44,606 bases of DNA from a virus. The stretch is from the IMG/VR virus record IMGVR_UViG_3300023239_000238, positions 1 through 44,606 of that record; one strand, 5' to 3'. Within the stretch, counting starts at the first letter, position 1; every line of letters starts with the position of its first letter. This document shows positions 24,323 to 30,733 of this stretch, piece by piece. Below the pieces are notes generated by a model that was not told the DNA's origin, searched no databases, and saw only the letters and a program-made list of their open reading frames with translations. A program made the translations under genes and the position numbers.

Positions 24323-24816
24323 TATATTTGTCCCGAATCTATCACAGCATTAGCGGCAAAGTTAAGCGGATCGCTTTCGTACCATCCCGGCAATACTTCC
24401 ATCTTTAATTGTGCGCCAAAGTTATCATCCACGTACAGAGGTCTGTCAATATTAGTTGTGCTGTTTGTTAGTTTAAGTGTAAGCAGATACATTCTCTGCT
24501 TTAGTGCTACTGTGGTTGCTTTAGGAATAGTTACACTGCACAAGCCAGTTGCGGCATTATCGATCGTAACAGCCAAACTTTCTACAGCACCCTTTTCGAA
24601 TGGATCTTGGATGTCCAATTGCATGGTGTTGCCGGTTAGATCAACGGCTTTCTGTTGTTGGTTTCTAACAACAATCTGTAGTGGGTTATCAATACCCTGG
24701 TATACTTTTATTGGCTGGCTGAACACGACATGTTTCCTTGGTGGCAAAAAGATTCCCTGGTCCAGAATTTGGACCCGGATAATATTATCATATAAATAAC
24801 TTTGGATTTCATACAT
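24322..24816 (-). CDS. baseplate/tail protein, BppU-like N-terminal domain
   Basis: This 164-aa β-rich protein has the pattern of BppU-type baseplate upper proteins (PLQIVVRNQ, VDLTGNTMQLDIQDP, then TGLCSVTIPKATTVAL), an immunoglobulin-like fold that links fibre to baseplate. It ends with a Pro/Asn-rich tail before the fibre gene. A late box AATAAATA (24822-24829) lies 5 nt before the ATG and no ribosome site is present, so this late mRNA is predicted to start at the ATG. Confidence 0.75.
   Translation of the reverse strand: MYEIQSYLYDNIIRVQILDQGIFLPPRKHVVFSQPIKVYQGIDNPLQIVVRNQQQKAVDLTGNTMQLDIQDPFEKGAVESLAVTIDNAATGLCSVTIPKATTVALKQRMYLLTLKLTNSTTNIDRPLYVDDNFGAQLKMEVLPGWYESDPLNFAANAVIDSGQI
24791..24798 (+). 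promoter_or_regulatory. late promoter TATAAATA for the plus-strand gene at 24838
   Basis: This perfect late box on the plus strand lies inside the first codons of the 24322-24816 gene. The predicted start near 24804 leaves a short leader to the ATG at 24838. Confidence 0.65.
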
Positions 24817-24821
24817 TAATG

Positions 24822-24829
24822 TATTTATT
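24822..24829 (-). promoter_or_regulatory. late promoter AATAAATA, leaderless type
   Basis: The box is followed by 5 nt (CATTA) and then the ATG at 24816. With T4 spacing, +1 is the A of the ATG. Confidence 0.7.
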
Positions 24830-24837
24830 GAACTTAT

Positions 24838-25215
24838 ATGGTTGACATAGACTACGAGAAACTATTAACAGATTATCCCTTCCTAACCTACTTAATATAT
24901 GGTAATAACGAATATATAGGGATAATTCAGAATGTAGATGACATAGTCACTACAATATACGATTATGGTGCCTTGAAAAGCGTTGAAGAAAAGCAAATAT
25001 TCTTAAAATTAGCTGATACATGGTGGTGGGAAAGTAATCGACTTATCCCTATAAACGTATTTTTAAAAGCAGAATGGCAGCCATTCAGAGTTGTTGTAAA
25101 AACTATGAACAGTAAAGGCGTAGAAATAAAATTTGGTCCGCAGATTAGTTTAAATTCGATATCGGCAAAACGCACAAAACGAAGAAGTATTACTCTTGTC
25201 CGGAAATTAAGTTAA
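24838..25215 (+). CDS. hypothetical late protein on the plus strand
   Basis: This 125-aa protein is not assigned. It has a helical N-terminus with aromatic residues (YEKLLTDYPFLTYLIYGNNEYIG), TWWWESNRLIPINVFLK and a strongly basic tail (SAKRTKRRSITLVRKLS). It is one of two plus-strand genes, and both have a TATAAATA late box upstream. Its last 26 nt overlap the 3' end of the converging DnaE-like gene. It could be an assembly or internal protein; the basic tail would suit nucleic-acid contact. Confidence 0.72.
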   Translation: MVDIDYEKLLTDYPFLTYLIYGNNEYIGIIQNVDDIVTTIYDYGALKSVEEKQIFLKLADTWWWESNRLIPINVFLKAEWQPFRVVVKTMNSKGVEIKFGPQISLNSISAKRTKRRSITLVRKLS

Positions 25216-25768
25216 TATTTACAGCAACCAAGTGCGCATAACTTACTGCGTGTGCTTTCTTAAAGTAATAACTATCATCAGTCGGCTTTTCCCACACAGT
25301 TTTTTCAACTCCAGCCCAGGGCTTGCCTATTAGGTGGCGTTTTGCAGGACGCATAACAGCCAAGAACATTGCCAACTTTTCAATTGCGTTGATCTTTTCT
25401 GGCATCTGCACAAGAGTGCTGTAGTGATTTCCTATGTGTATAAGTTTACTACAAAAATCTGGATCATATAAACTTTCCCAAACTGGTTCCTGTGCCATCA
25501 ATCGATCCAAGTGTGCTTCGTTTTTTATCTGTGAATACAATCCTACATTGAGAATGTCTAATTTAATGTACCCACGATCTTCTGCAGAGTCATGGTCGAT
25601 TGTAGCAAAGCCCGTAAATGGATCAACTGGAATATCAGTAAAGTATACACCTGTGTTATGTTTAACAAGACCGGTGTTACGCAATATACTAGCTGGAGTT
25701 TGTTTAAAATACTTCAGAGCTTTTACTCTATCACCTACATCGATATCAATATCACTGGTAAACTTCAT
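25190..25768 (-). CDS. miniature DnaE-like (C-family) polymerase palm domain
   Basis: This 192-aa protein matches the catalytic palm of bacterial Pol III alpha in the right order. SDIDIDVGDR (5-14) corresponds to the PDxDxDF motif with two metal-binding Asp. KHNTGVYF (36-43) corresponds to the HAAGVVI stretch, and YIKLDILNVG (67-76) to KxDFLGL with the third Asp (Asp71). A following helix MFLAVMRPAKRHL matches ALxRPG, and YYFKKAHAVSYAHL matches FNKSHAxxYA. PHP, thumb and tail domains are missing. A true polymerase of this size is doubtful; it may regulate replication or be a relic kept under selection. The start has an AGGAT site and overlaps the upstream gene by 4 nt. Confidence 0.75.
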   Translation of the reverse strand: MKFTSDIDIDVGDRVKALKYFKQTPASILRNTGLVKHNTGVYFTDIPVDPFTGFATIDHDSAEDRGYIKLDILNVGLYSQIKNEAHLDRLMAQEPVWESLYDPDFCSKLIHIGNHYSTLVQMPEKINAIEKLAMFLAVMRPAKRHLIGKPWAGVEKTVWEKPTDDSYYFKKAHAVSYAHLVAVNINLISGQE

Positions 25769-26445
25769 AATCCTGCTTCCGCTAACAAGTGTTTAGTCCA
25801 CTCTACATCACCCATGTAGTCAATAAACTTTCTATTCCAGTAGTCTGGATCAATCCAGGGGAGGATAACACTAATTTGATCATCCCCAAGAGTAGATAAC
25901 CAATCCACACCGGAAACACAATTAAACACAATCCAAGGACTAATGCGCCCGGTACTGATATGATGGCAAATCCTATTAGCATTACCATACCGAAAATAGT
26001 CTTGGAACCCCGCAAGTCCCGAACCGTTGCTTGCATAATCTTCCATGGTTTTAAGAGCACGTTCAAGAGCATCCTGTACTGCCTCCTTCTTTAAGTATTC
26101 ACGCATCCATTCATCATAAAAAACATCTTTTGTCCAGTAGTCTAGTTTCTTGTTATTTTTCAATAACCAAGTTGTGTAATTTTGTATGTTGAGGCATTTG
26201 ATGTTAACACAATGCCTGCCAAATTTTACAAATGCCTTGTAGTATGGACTGGTTATAAAGTCTGCATAACTTTTGTTTTTTGCACTGCCCTGTGTTGTTT
26301 CGAAAAACTGCAAGTAAGCTCTAAGTCCAAACTGCACACCTGTTTCTTTTTCCTGTTGCCATCGTCGCTTGGGCTCACAGAGATGTGCCGCAAGTGTTGA
26401 TTCCTTGCGATAACTCTTACTACAGTACTTACAGGTGTAACTCAT
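25765..26445 (-). CDS. C2H2 zinc-finger protein
   Basis: This 226-aa protein begins with one C2H2 finger, CKYCSKSY...TLAAHLC (Cys4, Cys7, His20; the last ligand may be Cys22). The remaining ~190 residues are helical, with aromatic residues (KFGRHCVNIKCLNIQNYTTWL, LPWIDPDYWNRKFIDYMGDVEW) and no known domain. It probably binds nucleic acid in replication or transcription. It lies directly upstream of the DnaE-like gene with a 4-nt overlap, so the two are translated together and may be partners. Ribosome site AAGGAA. A nested open frame with a strong ribosome site lies at 25803-26072. Confidence 0.8.
   Translation of the reverse strand: MSYTCKYCSKSYRKESTLAAHLCEPKRRWQQEKETGVQFGLRAYLQFFETTQGSAKNKSYADFITSPYYKAFVKFGRHCVNIKCLNIQNYTTWLLKNNKKLDYWTKDVFYDEWMREYLKKEAVQDALERALKTMEDYASNGSGLAGFQDYFRYGNANRICHHISTGRISPWIVFNCVSGVDWLSTLGDDQISVILPWIDPDYWNRKFIDYMGDVEWTKHLLAEAGL
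25803..26072 (-). CDS. possible nested gene for an 89-aa membrane peptide (doubtful)
   Basis: Inside the zinc-finger gene, in another frame, an ATG at 26072 is preceded by AAGGAGG (26082-26088) at the ideal 9-nt distance. The product would have two hydrophobic helices (about residues 28-48 and 50-67), a holin-like plan. It may also be chance, because the ribosome-site bases code for Lys-Glu-Ala in the host gene and the hydrophobicity could be a shadow of the frame. It is listed because of the exact spacing. Confidence 0.25.
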   Translation of the reverse strand: MLLNVLLKPWKIMQATVRDLRGSKTIFGMVMLIGFAIISVPGALVLGLCLIVFPVWIGYLLLGMIKLVLSSPGLIQTTGIESLLTTWVM

Positions 26446-27157
26446 GTTTCCTTATATGTGTTTCCAAGTAGTTGTTTATCCATTCGTGTGCGCCTGCCTC
26501 ACGGTGTCGCATTTCTGCTTCTATGTGTTCTTCGTCGGACATGTATGGCACTCCTGCTCTGTGTTGCTCGCGTACAGCACACCATGTAAAATCATTTACT
26601 ATGTTTTTATTACCTTTTAGTAATTTTATTCTATTAGGTGCTTTTATCAATGTATCGGGCCACCAAATGTCTGCTTGTTGATATATTATACAGTTATGTC
26701 CTCGATGTGTCAAACTATCGATCATTGCTAACATTTGGTACATTAAATTTTCTACTCTATCTACTAGAGATAGTTTTTCATACCGTTCTCTAAACAAGAT
26801 CCACTGTTTGGTTTCCCAGTCGTTCCATTCTGCTACCCATCTATTCTTACCAAAATGTTGATTTTGTGGGTTGGTCCAAGCACCTTCCCATACTTCTTGT
26901 TTGGTATGTCTATCTGTGTAGTGGCAAATGGGTAGTTCTTCCCTGCTTATAAAAGTAAACCCTATTACATATAGAGTCTTGTGCGGTGTTTCGTGACTGT
27001 GTTTGAGTGTTGTTCTAATGATCCGACTATTAGCACTTCCTGTTATGCTAATGTCATGCGGTGTTAAGTTAAATCTCTTTGCCAGATCAATATGACCGTT
27101 GCCTTGAGTATATGACGCCATGTAACTGCATCCGTTAGTAACTAGTTCAGTAATCAC
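26429..27157 (-). CDS. SGNH-like protein (short block I variant)
   Basis: This 242-aa protein begins LVTNGCSYMASY, matching the GxSY-type block I of SGNH relatives, and continues with a SGNH-type block GSANSRIIRTT. A clear block V DxxH is not found; the His-rich part EHIEAEMRHREAGAHEW may stand in for it. It resembles the other SGNH-like products at 9709 and 29918 in its opening. Function is unknown; a hydrolase of glycan or lipid esters is possible. It overlaps the zinc-finger start by 17 nt and the gp62-like stop by 4 nt. Confidence 0.72.
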   Translation of the reverse strand: MITELVTNGCSYMASYTQGNGHIDLAKRFNLTPHDISITGSANSRIIRTTLKHSHETPHKTLYVIGFTFISREELPICHYTDRHTKQEVWEGAWTNPQNQHFGKNRWVAEWNDWETKQWILFRERYEKLSLVDRVENLMYQMLAMIDSLTHRGHNCIIYQQADIWWPDTLIKAPNRIKLLKGNKNIVNDFTWCAVREQHRAGVPYMSDEEHIEAEMRHREAGAHEWINNYLETHIRKHELHL

Positions 27158-27615
27158 TTGAGTGCGTCTCTGATCTTCTTGTCTTCCCAGCCGTTCAACT
27201 TTGCTAGTTCTTTAAGTTCTTTCTTGTCGCTAATTTCTGCTAGTGTTTGCAAGTCTTCATCTGTGTAGTCTGGATAAAAGTTGCGCAAGAACTTAACCAC
27301 CTTGTTGTTGTTAACACGTTTCTTTTGTTTGATCCATTCATGCCTGTGTGTGCCCATACCTGGACTTACAGTTGTTGCCAACAACCATTGCAGTTCTGGG
27401 TACTTGCTTAAATCAAACCAATTTTTGTTTAATCGTTCATTGCAACTCATCAGATAGTATCCCTGCAATTCAGCACTGCCGCCTACTGCACTGCCCCAAC
27501 GGATCATTAAGAAGTTGCTGAACTTTTTGCGTTCCTCATCGGTGAGTTCGCTATAGAATGATCTGTTCTTCTGATCAAACTGTTTCATTTCATAAAATAT
27601 GTCTAGTTTATTCAT
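27154..27615 (-). CDS. 62: probable clamp-loader small subunit (T4 gp62-like)
   Basis: This 153-aa protein has the pattern of T4-type gp62: FLMIRWGSA, then NERLNKNWFDL and PELQWLLATTVS, followed by a basic patch RHEWIKQKKR and a helical C-terminus ending KKIRDALK. gp62 pairs with the AAA+ protein gp44 to load the sliding clamp. Its usual partners gp44 and gp45 are not next to it, so they must lie outside the window. The match is to the layout I recall of marine T4-like gp62, so it is moderate. It overlaps both neighbours by 4 nt (ATGA). Confidence 0.6.
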   Translation of the reverse strand: MNKLDIFYEMKQFDQKNRSFYSELTDEERKKFSNFLMIRWGSAVGGSAELQGYYLMSCNERLNKNWFDLSKYPELQWLLATTVSPGMGTHRHEWIKQKKRVNNNKVVKFLRNFYPDYTDEDLQTLAEISDKKELKELAKLNGWEDKKIRDALK

Positions 27616-27908
27616 ACTGGATGATGCATTGTTGGTCCGTCGTCGTCTTTCTTACTAAGTTCATACAGTACTTTAGCACGTTCTAGTGCTTCTTGCAAGG
27701 CGGGATTGCCCTTTGCGGCAGTTACAATTTTATGCCAATAGTGTGATTCTTGTATCCAGTTGTCAACTGGGTATGTTCCTATTAATACTCTTTCACTGTG
27801 TGATTTGCCAACAGGCCTACCCCAAATATTACCATATGTGTCGTTTTCGTAAATGTACTTGGTGCCTGTTTCTACTGTTTCCCATTCAATTTGATCTTTT
27901 GGATCCAT
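27612..27908 (-). CDS. small hypothetical protein in the replication operon
   Basis: This 98-aa protein has many aromatic residues (WETVETGTKYIYENDTYGNIW, then YPVDNWIQESHYW) and a helical C-terminus (ALQEALERAKVLYELSKKD). No catalytic motif or membrane segment is present. It sits between gp62-like and the PIG-L gene, overlapping them by 4 and 23 nt. No function can be given. Confidence 0.65.
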   Translation of the reverse strand: MDPKDQIEWETVETGTKYIYENDTYGNIWGRPVGKSHSERVLIGTYPVDNWIQESHYWHKIVTAAKGNPALQEALERAKVLYELSKKDDDGPTMHHPV

Positions 27909-28491
27909 CTATGTATTTCCTTGCAGGTTCTGTAACTATGTATCTACCAGTTAGCCTATCCTGGAAGCCCTCAATGACTTCACGATGCAGGGGTAGATCT
28001 TCTAGCCCATAGTCAGGCGATGTACATTCGTAGTTGGTGTTGAACGTACTAGCAAAATAAATTTGCGGTATGTCAATGTCTTTAACACACTCATGCACAA
28101 ACTTGTGGTGTAGGTGTCCATAATCACCATCTTCATTATGTGTCAGTATTAGTCTATAGCCACGTGCCAGGTACTGTATCTTTGCTTTTGCTTCTTTGCC
28201 ATCGAATCCCAACTCGCCACGCTCTACATAACTGTAGTCATCACGGTTGCCCAGGAAATACGTATCAATGTTGTGCTTGCGCCAAAATGATCTTACTTCC
28301 CGTGCTCTGTCATCCTTGTCAAAGTAGGTTAGGTATATTATATCCCATTTGAATTCGGGATGAATATGCAGGAACGGATATCCAAATATAATGCAATCAT
28401 CTGGATGTGCTACCAGCAGTAGTGCTCTACCAGCACTTGGAGTAGTCAACGATTTCACTCTGTCTTGAGATATCTTTAACAAAATATGCAC
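27886..28491 (-). CDS. PIG-L/LmbE-type N-deacetylase
   Basis: The protein of up to 201 aa has the zinc-binding motif AHPDD (28-32) and the partner motif THNEDGDYGHLHHKFVH with the third metal His, as in GlcNAc-type de-N-acetylases. These remove acetyl groups from amino sugars or related small molecules. The start is uncertain: the ATG at 28491 overlaps the upstream gene by 65 nt, whereas TTG 28449 or GTG 28458 would cut the overlap to about 23-32 nt and still keep the motif. A substrate in host lipopolysaccharide or in a modified nucleotide is possible. Confidence 0.9.
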   Translation of the reverse strand: MHILLKISQDRVKSLTTPSAGRALLLVAHPDDCIIFGYPFLHIHPEFKWDIIYLTYFDKDDRAREVRSFWRKHNIDTYFLGNRDDYSYVERGELGFDGKEAKAKIQYLARGYRLILTHNEDGDYGHLHHKFVHECVKDIDIPQIYFASTFNTNYECTSPDYGLEDLPLHREVIEGFQDRLTGRYIVTEPARKYIDGSKRSN

Positions 28492-28930
28492 ACCTTGGCT
28501 TTTTTACATTAGTATCTAAGGGTATAGCAAGTAATTGTCCCGGACGTAATTTAGGGAAATACCATTTTACATCTTGGTATATGTCAGCTATTTCTATAGG
28601 AGCAAAACTTGGTCTGTAATCGGTTAACGGATTAAAAATATAAGTGTTGAATCCTCTATCATTAATACTTGTCAACGGAACTACTTCTAGGTCTCCTACG
28701 TCCGCTTCTCCGATCAGTACATGCCAATCCACAGGCATTTTAATCTGGGCGTCACCTATACGCAATACCAGTGCCGGGCTATTAAATGATTCAAGGAAGA
28801 TCAAAGGAATGTAAAAGTAATCAGGATTACGAGGGTCGCTATTGTCTAGCACCGCAAAACGCATATCGTCTACTTCGTCAGGTATCTCATTTAGTTCATA
28901 TGCTACATTATCAAGTGTTAGTATTCTCAT
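28427..28930 (-). CDS. conserved-looking T4-like hypothetical protein
   Basis: This 167-aa protein begins MRILTLDNVAYELNEIPDEVDD and is acidic and β-rich. Striking conserved-looking blocks are YFYIPLIFLESFNSPALVL, DVKWYFPKLRPGQLLAIPL and CAYFVKDISRQSEIVDY. No membrane segment or known catalytic motif is visible. The dense aromatic and proline pattern suggests a folded domain under selection. The ATG overlaps the methyltransferase stop (TAATG) and its end overlaps PIG-L by up to 65 nt. Confidence 0.75.
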   Translation of the reverse strand: MRILTLDNVAYELNEIPDEVDDMRFAVLDNSDPRNPDYFYIPLIFLESFNSPALVLRIGDAQIKMPVDWHVLIGEADVGDLEVVPLTSINDRGFNTYIFNPLTDYRPSFAPIEIADIYQDVKWYFPKLRPGQLLAIPLDTNVKKPRCAYFVKDISRQSEIVDYSKCW

Positions 28931-29925
28931 TAGTAAGTTAATCTCCAGTTCTGAAAGCTATGGTCGTACCATATTTTTATATCGGCGTGGGGTTGTTTGG
29001 GGAAGTTTTTGTTTCTCACCCTAATTAGGACTGTTTTTGCAGGACTGCCCCATATAGTGTCTTCGACACTCATGTAAATATCATCTATCATTCTTGCTCG
29101 CCATTTTACTATTATAACAAAATTCTCATATTTACAAAAGGATGGTAAGTTTTCCTTTGGTATAGTAAAGGCAACATGATCAACACTGGTATTGGCATCG
29201 TTAAGGTCAACCACAAATGGCTCATGTTGGTATTCACAATCAAACTTTAAATCAATACCATCTGCTTTAAAGTGAGGCAATTGCTGAAACAGATTGTTTA
29301 TCATGTTGAATCTGTATAGTGTACTATCCGCGGGATGTTTTTCCTGGAATGAGTGGTTAATTGTTTTTTCGTATGCGTGGTCGATCTCAATGTCAGGTTG
29401 AAATTCAAAGGCTTCTGACTCGGCGTAGACTAAAGGTAGTATAGGATGGTTCTTGTAAATCTCTGCTGTTACTTCAATCTTTCCTGGAATAAAAGTTCCG
29501 CCCCACTGTTTAGCATGCTTGGACAGGTCAACAATATTCTCGTTAAAGATAGGATTGCCAATGGTCTCTGAAATAAAATAATCTATGTCGTCTGGAATAT
29601 CCAATCTGTTACAACGTAAGAAGTTTTTGTTAATTACCTGTATGTTTGTAATACCAAGTTTACTGATCATGTCTCTGGCATACTCTGCTCGACCTGGATC
29701 CATTTCGATGCTGTAAACTTTCTTTGCTCCGGCCTTGGCGGCTAGAATACTTAACAGTCCTGTGCCTGTACCTATGTCACACATGACACTGCCTGGTGCT
29801 ACACGTTCTATCGCGGCTTTGTATGCAATATTACGTCCAGTATCATTGATCATTGGCATGTAAATACCGTTGTTTTTGAACCAATCAAAGTCGTCTGACG
29901 ATTGTGTCAACGTATTGTCAGTCAT
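28930..29925 (-). CDS. PRMT-like class I SAM methyltransferase
   Basis: This 331-aa protein has SAM motif I CDIGTGTGLL (49-58), motif II acid Glu in YSIEMD, and a double-Glu loop SETIGNPIFNE (Glu120 and Glu129), the mark of protein arginine methyltransferases. The C-terminal ~170 residues are a β-barrel-like region (VDHVAFTIPKENLP, IVKWRARM) as in PRMTs. The target could be a host or virion protein, but a small-molecule role cannot be excluded. PRMT-type enzymes are unusual in phages. It overlaps the SGNH-like gene by 8 nt. Confidence 0.82.
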   Translation of the reverse strand: MTDNTLTQSSDDFDWFKNNGIYMPMINDTGRNIAYKAAIERVAPGSVMCDIGTGTGLLSILAAKAGAKKVYSIEMDPGRAEYARDMISKLGITNIQVINKNFLRCNRLDIPDDIDYFISETIGNPIFNENIVDLSKHAKQWGGTFIPGKIEVTAEIYKNHPILPLVYAESEAFEFQPDIEIDHAYEKTINHSFQEKHPADSTLYRFNMINNLFQQLPHFKADGIDLKFDCEYQHEPFVVDLNDANTSVDHVAFTIPKENLPSFCKYENFVIIVKWRARMIDDIYMSVEDTIWGSPAKTVLIRVRNKNFPKQPHADIKIWYDHSFQNWRLTY

Positions 29926-30733
29926 TTATGGTAAACCTGTTCCTTATAATGTCCGCATACCTATCTGCTAGATATTCTTGACTTTGTTCTGCACCATGGT
30001 ATCCTGGGTCTTCACCCGAGAACGGATATTCATTGGTTGCATACGCTGGCGTGTCTTCAAACTTGAGTGTAAAGTGTTGATCTGGTATCGAAGTAGGAAA
30101 GTGATCTCTAACCATGTCACTGGTCCATATATTACATGCCACCAACAAGAAAGGGATCTTGTAATAGTGTAACTGCATGATGCCATCACGTATGATCCAC
30201 CTGTCTTGTTGTAGTTTCCAGTTACTGTCGTACATGAAGTTAATGTATTGTCTTACTGCCTGGTTTGTATTCTTGTCTAACTGCTGACTACGGTAATGAT
30301 GATCATAGTTTTCTGCTAAACTAAAAATAGTTTCTGATATCATTCTGTAGTTGTTGTTACCCCAGTTGATATTGTTAACTCCTGCCGCTGGATCATAACC
30401 TGTGCCGTGATCAGTTTGCAGGTGTTGCTGTAGGTCACTGTTCCACCCTTTGTTTTCATTCTTAGGTGCTACATAAGGGGCGGCACCTCCTGGTATTTCC
30501 ATCCTGTCAGCGAACGTGGGTGCTACTATAGCAAAGTCTGGCTTTTGGCGTAGTATCTCATCTACCATTACACGTATGCCGCCATTGCTCATGCCTTGAC
30601 GTGCCAGGTGTACCAAATCCCAATCCAGCTTGGCCGCTAGTTTTTCACCCCAGCTGGTTCCTAGTAGTGCAGGGTCTGTACTGGGCGCACTGAAACTGCA
30701 CCCTGTGATCATTAGTTTTTTTCTTATTGCCAT
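29918..30733 (-). CDS. SGNH-hydrolase-like protein
   Basis: This 271-aa protein opens KLMITGCSFSAP (block I; Ser near residue 13), followed by LARQGMSNGGIRV (block II/III Gly and Asn). The DPGYHG near residue 242 resembles block V. It is a closer match to SGNH hydrolases than the 26429 gene. It may de-esterify a glycan or lipid made or modified by the glycan cluster. It lies between UvsW and the PRMT-like gene with overlaps of 10 and 8 nt, so it is part of the replication operon transcript. Confidence 0.78.
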   Translation of the reverse strand: MAIRKKLMITGCSFSAPSTDPALLGTSWGEKLAAKLDWDLVHLARQGMSNGGIRVMVDEILRQKPDFAIVAPTFADRMEIPGGAAPYVAPKNENKGWNSDLQQHLQTDHGTGYDPAAGVNNINWGNNNYRMISETIFSLAENYDHHYRSQQLDKNTNQAVRQYINFMYDSNWKLQQDRWIIRDGIMQLHYYKIPFLLVACNIWTSDMVRDHFPTSIPDQHFTLKFEDTPAYATNEYPFSGEDPGYHGAEQSQEYLADRYADIIRNRFTIND

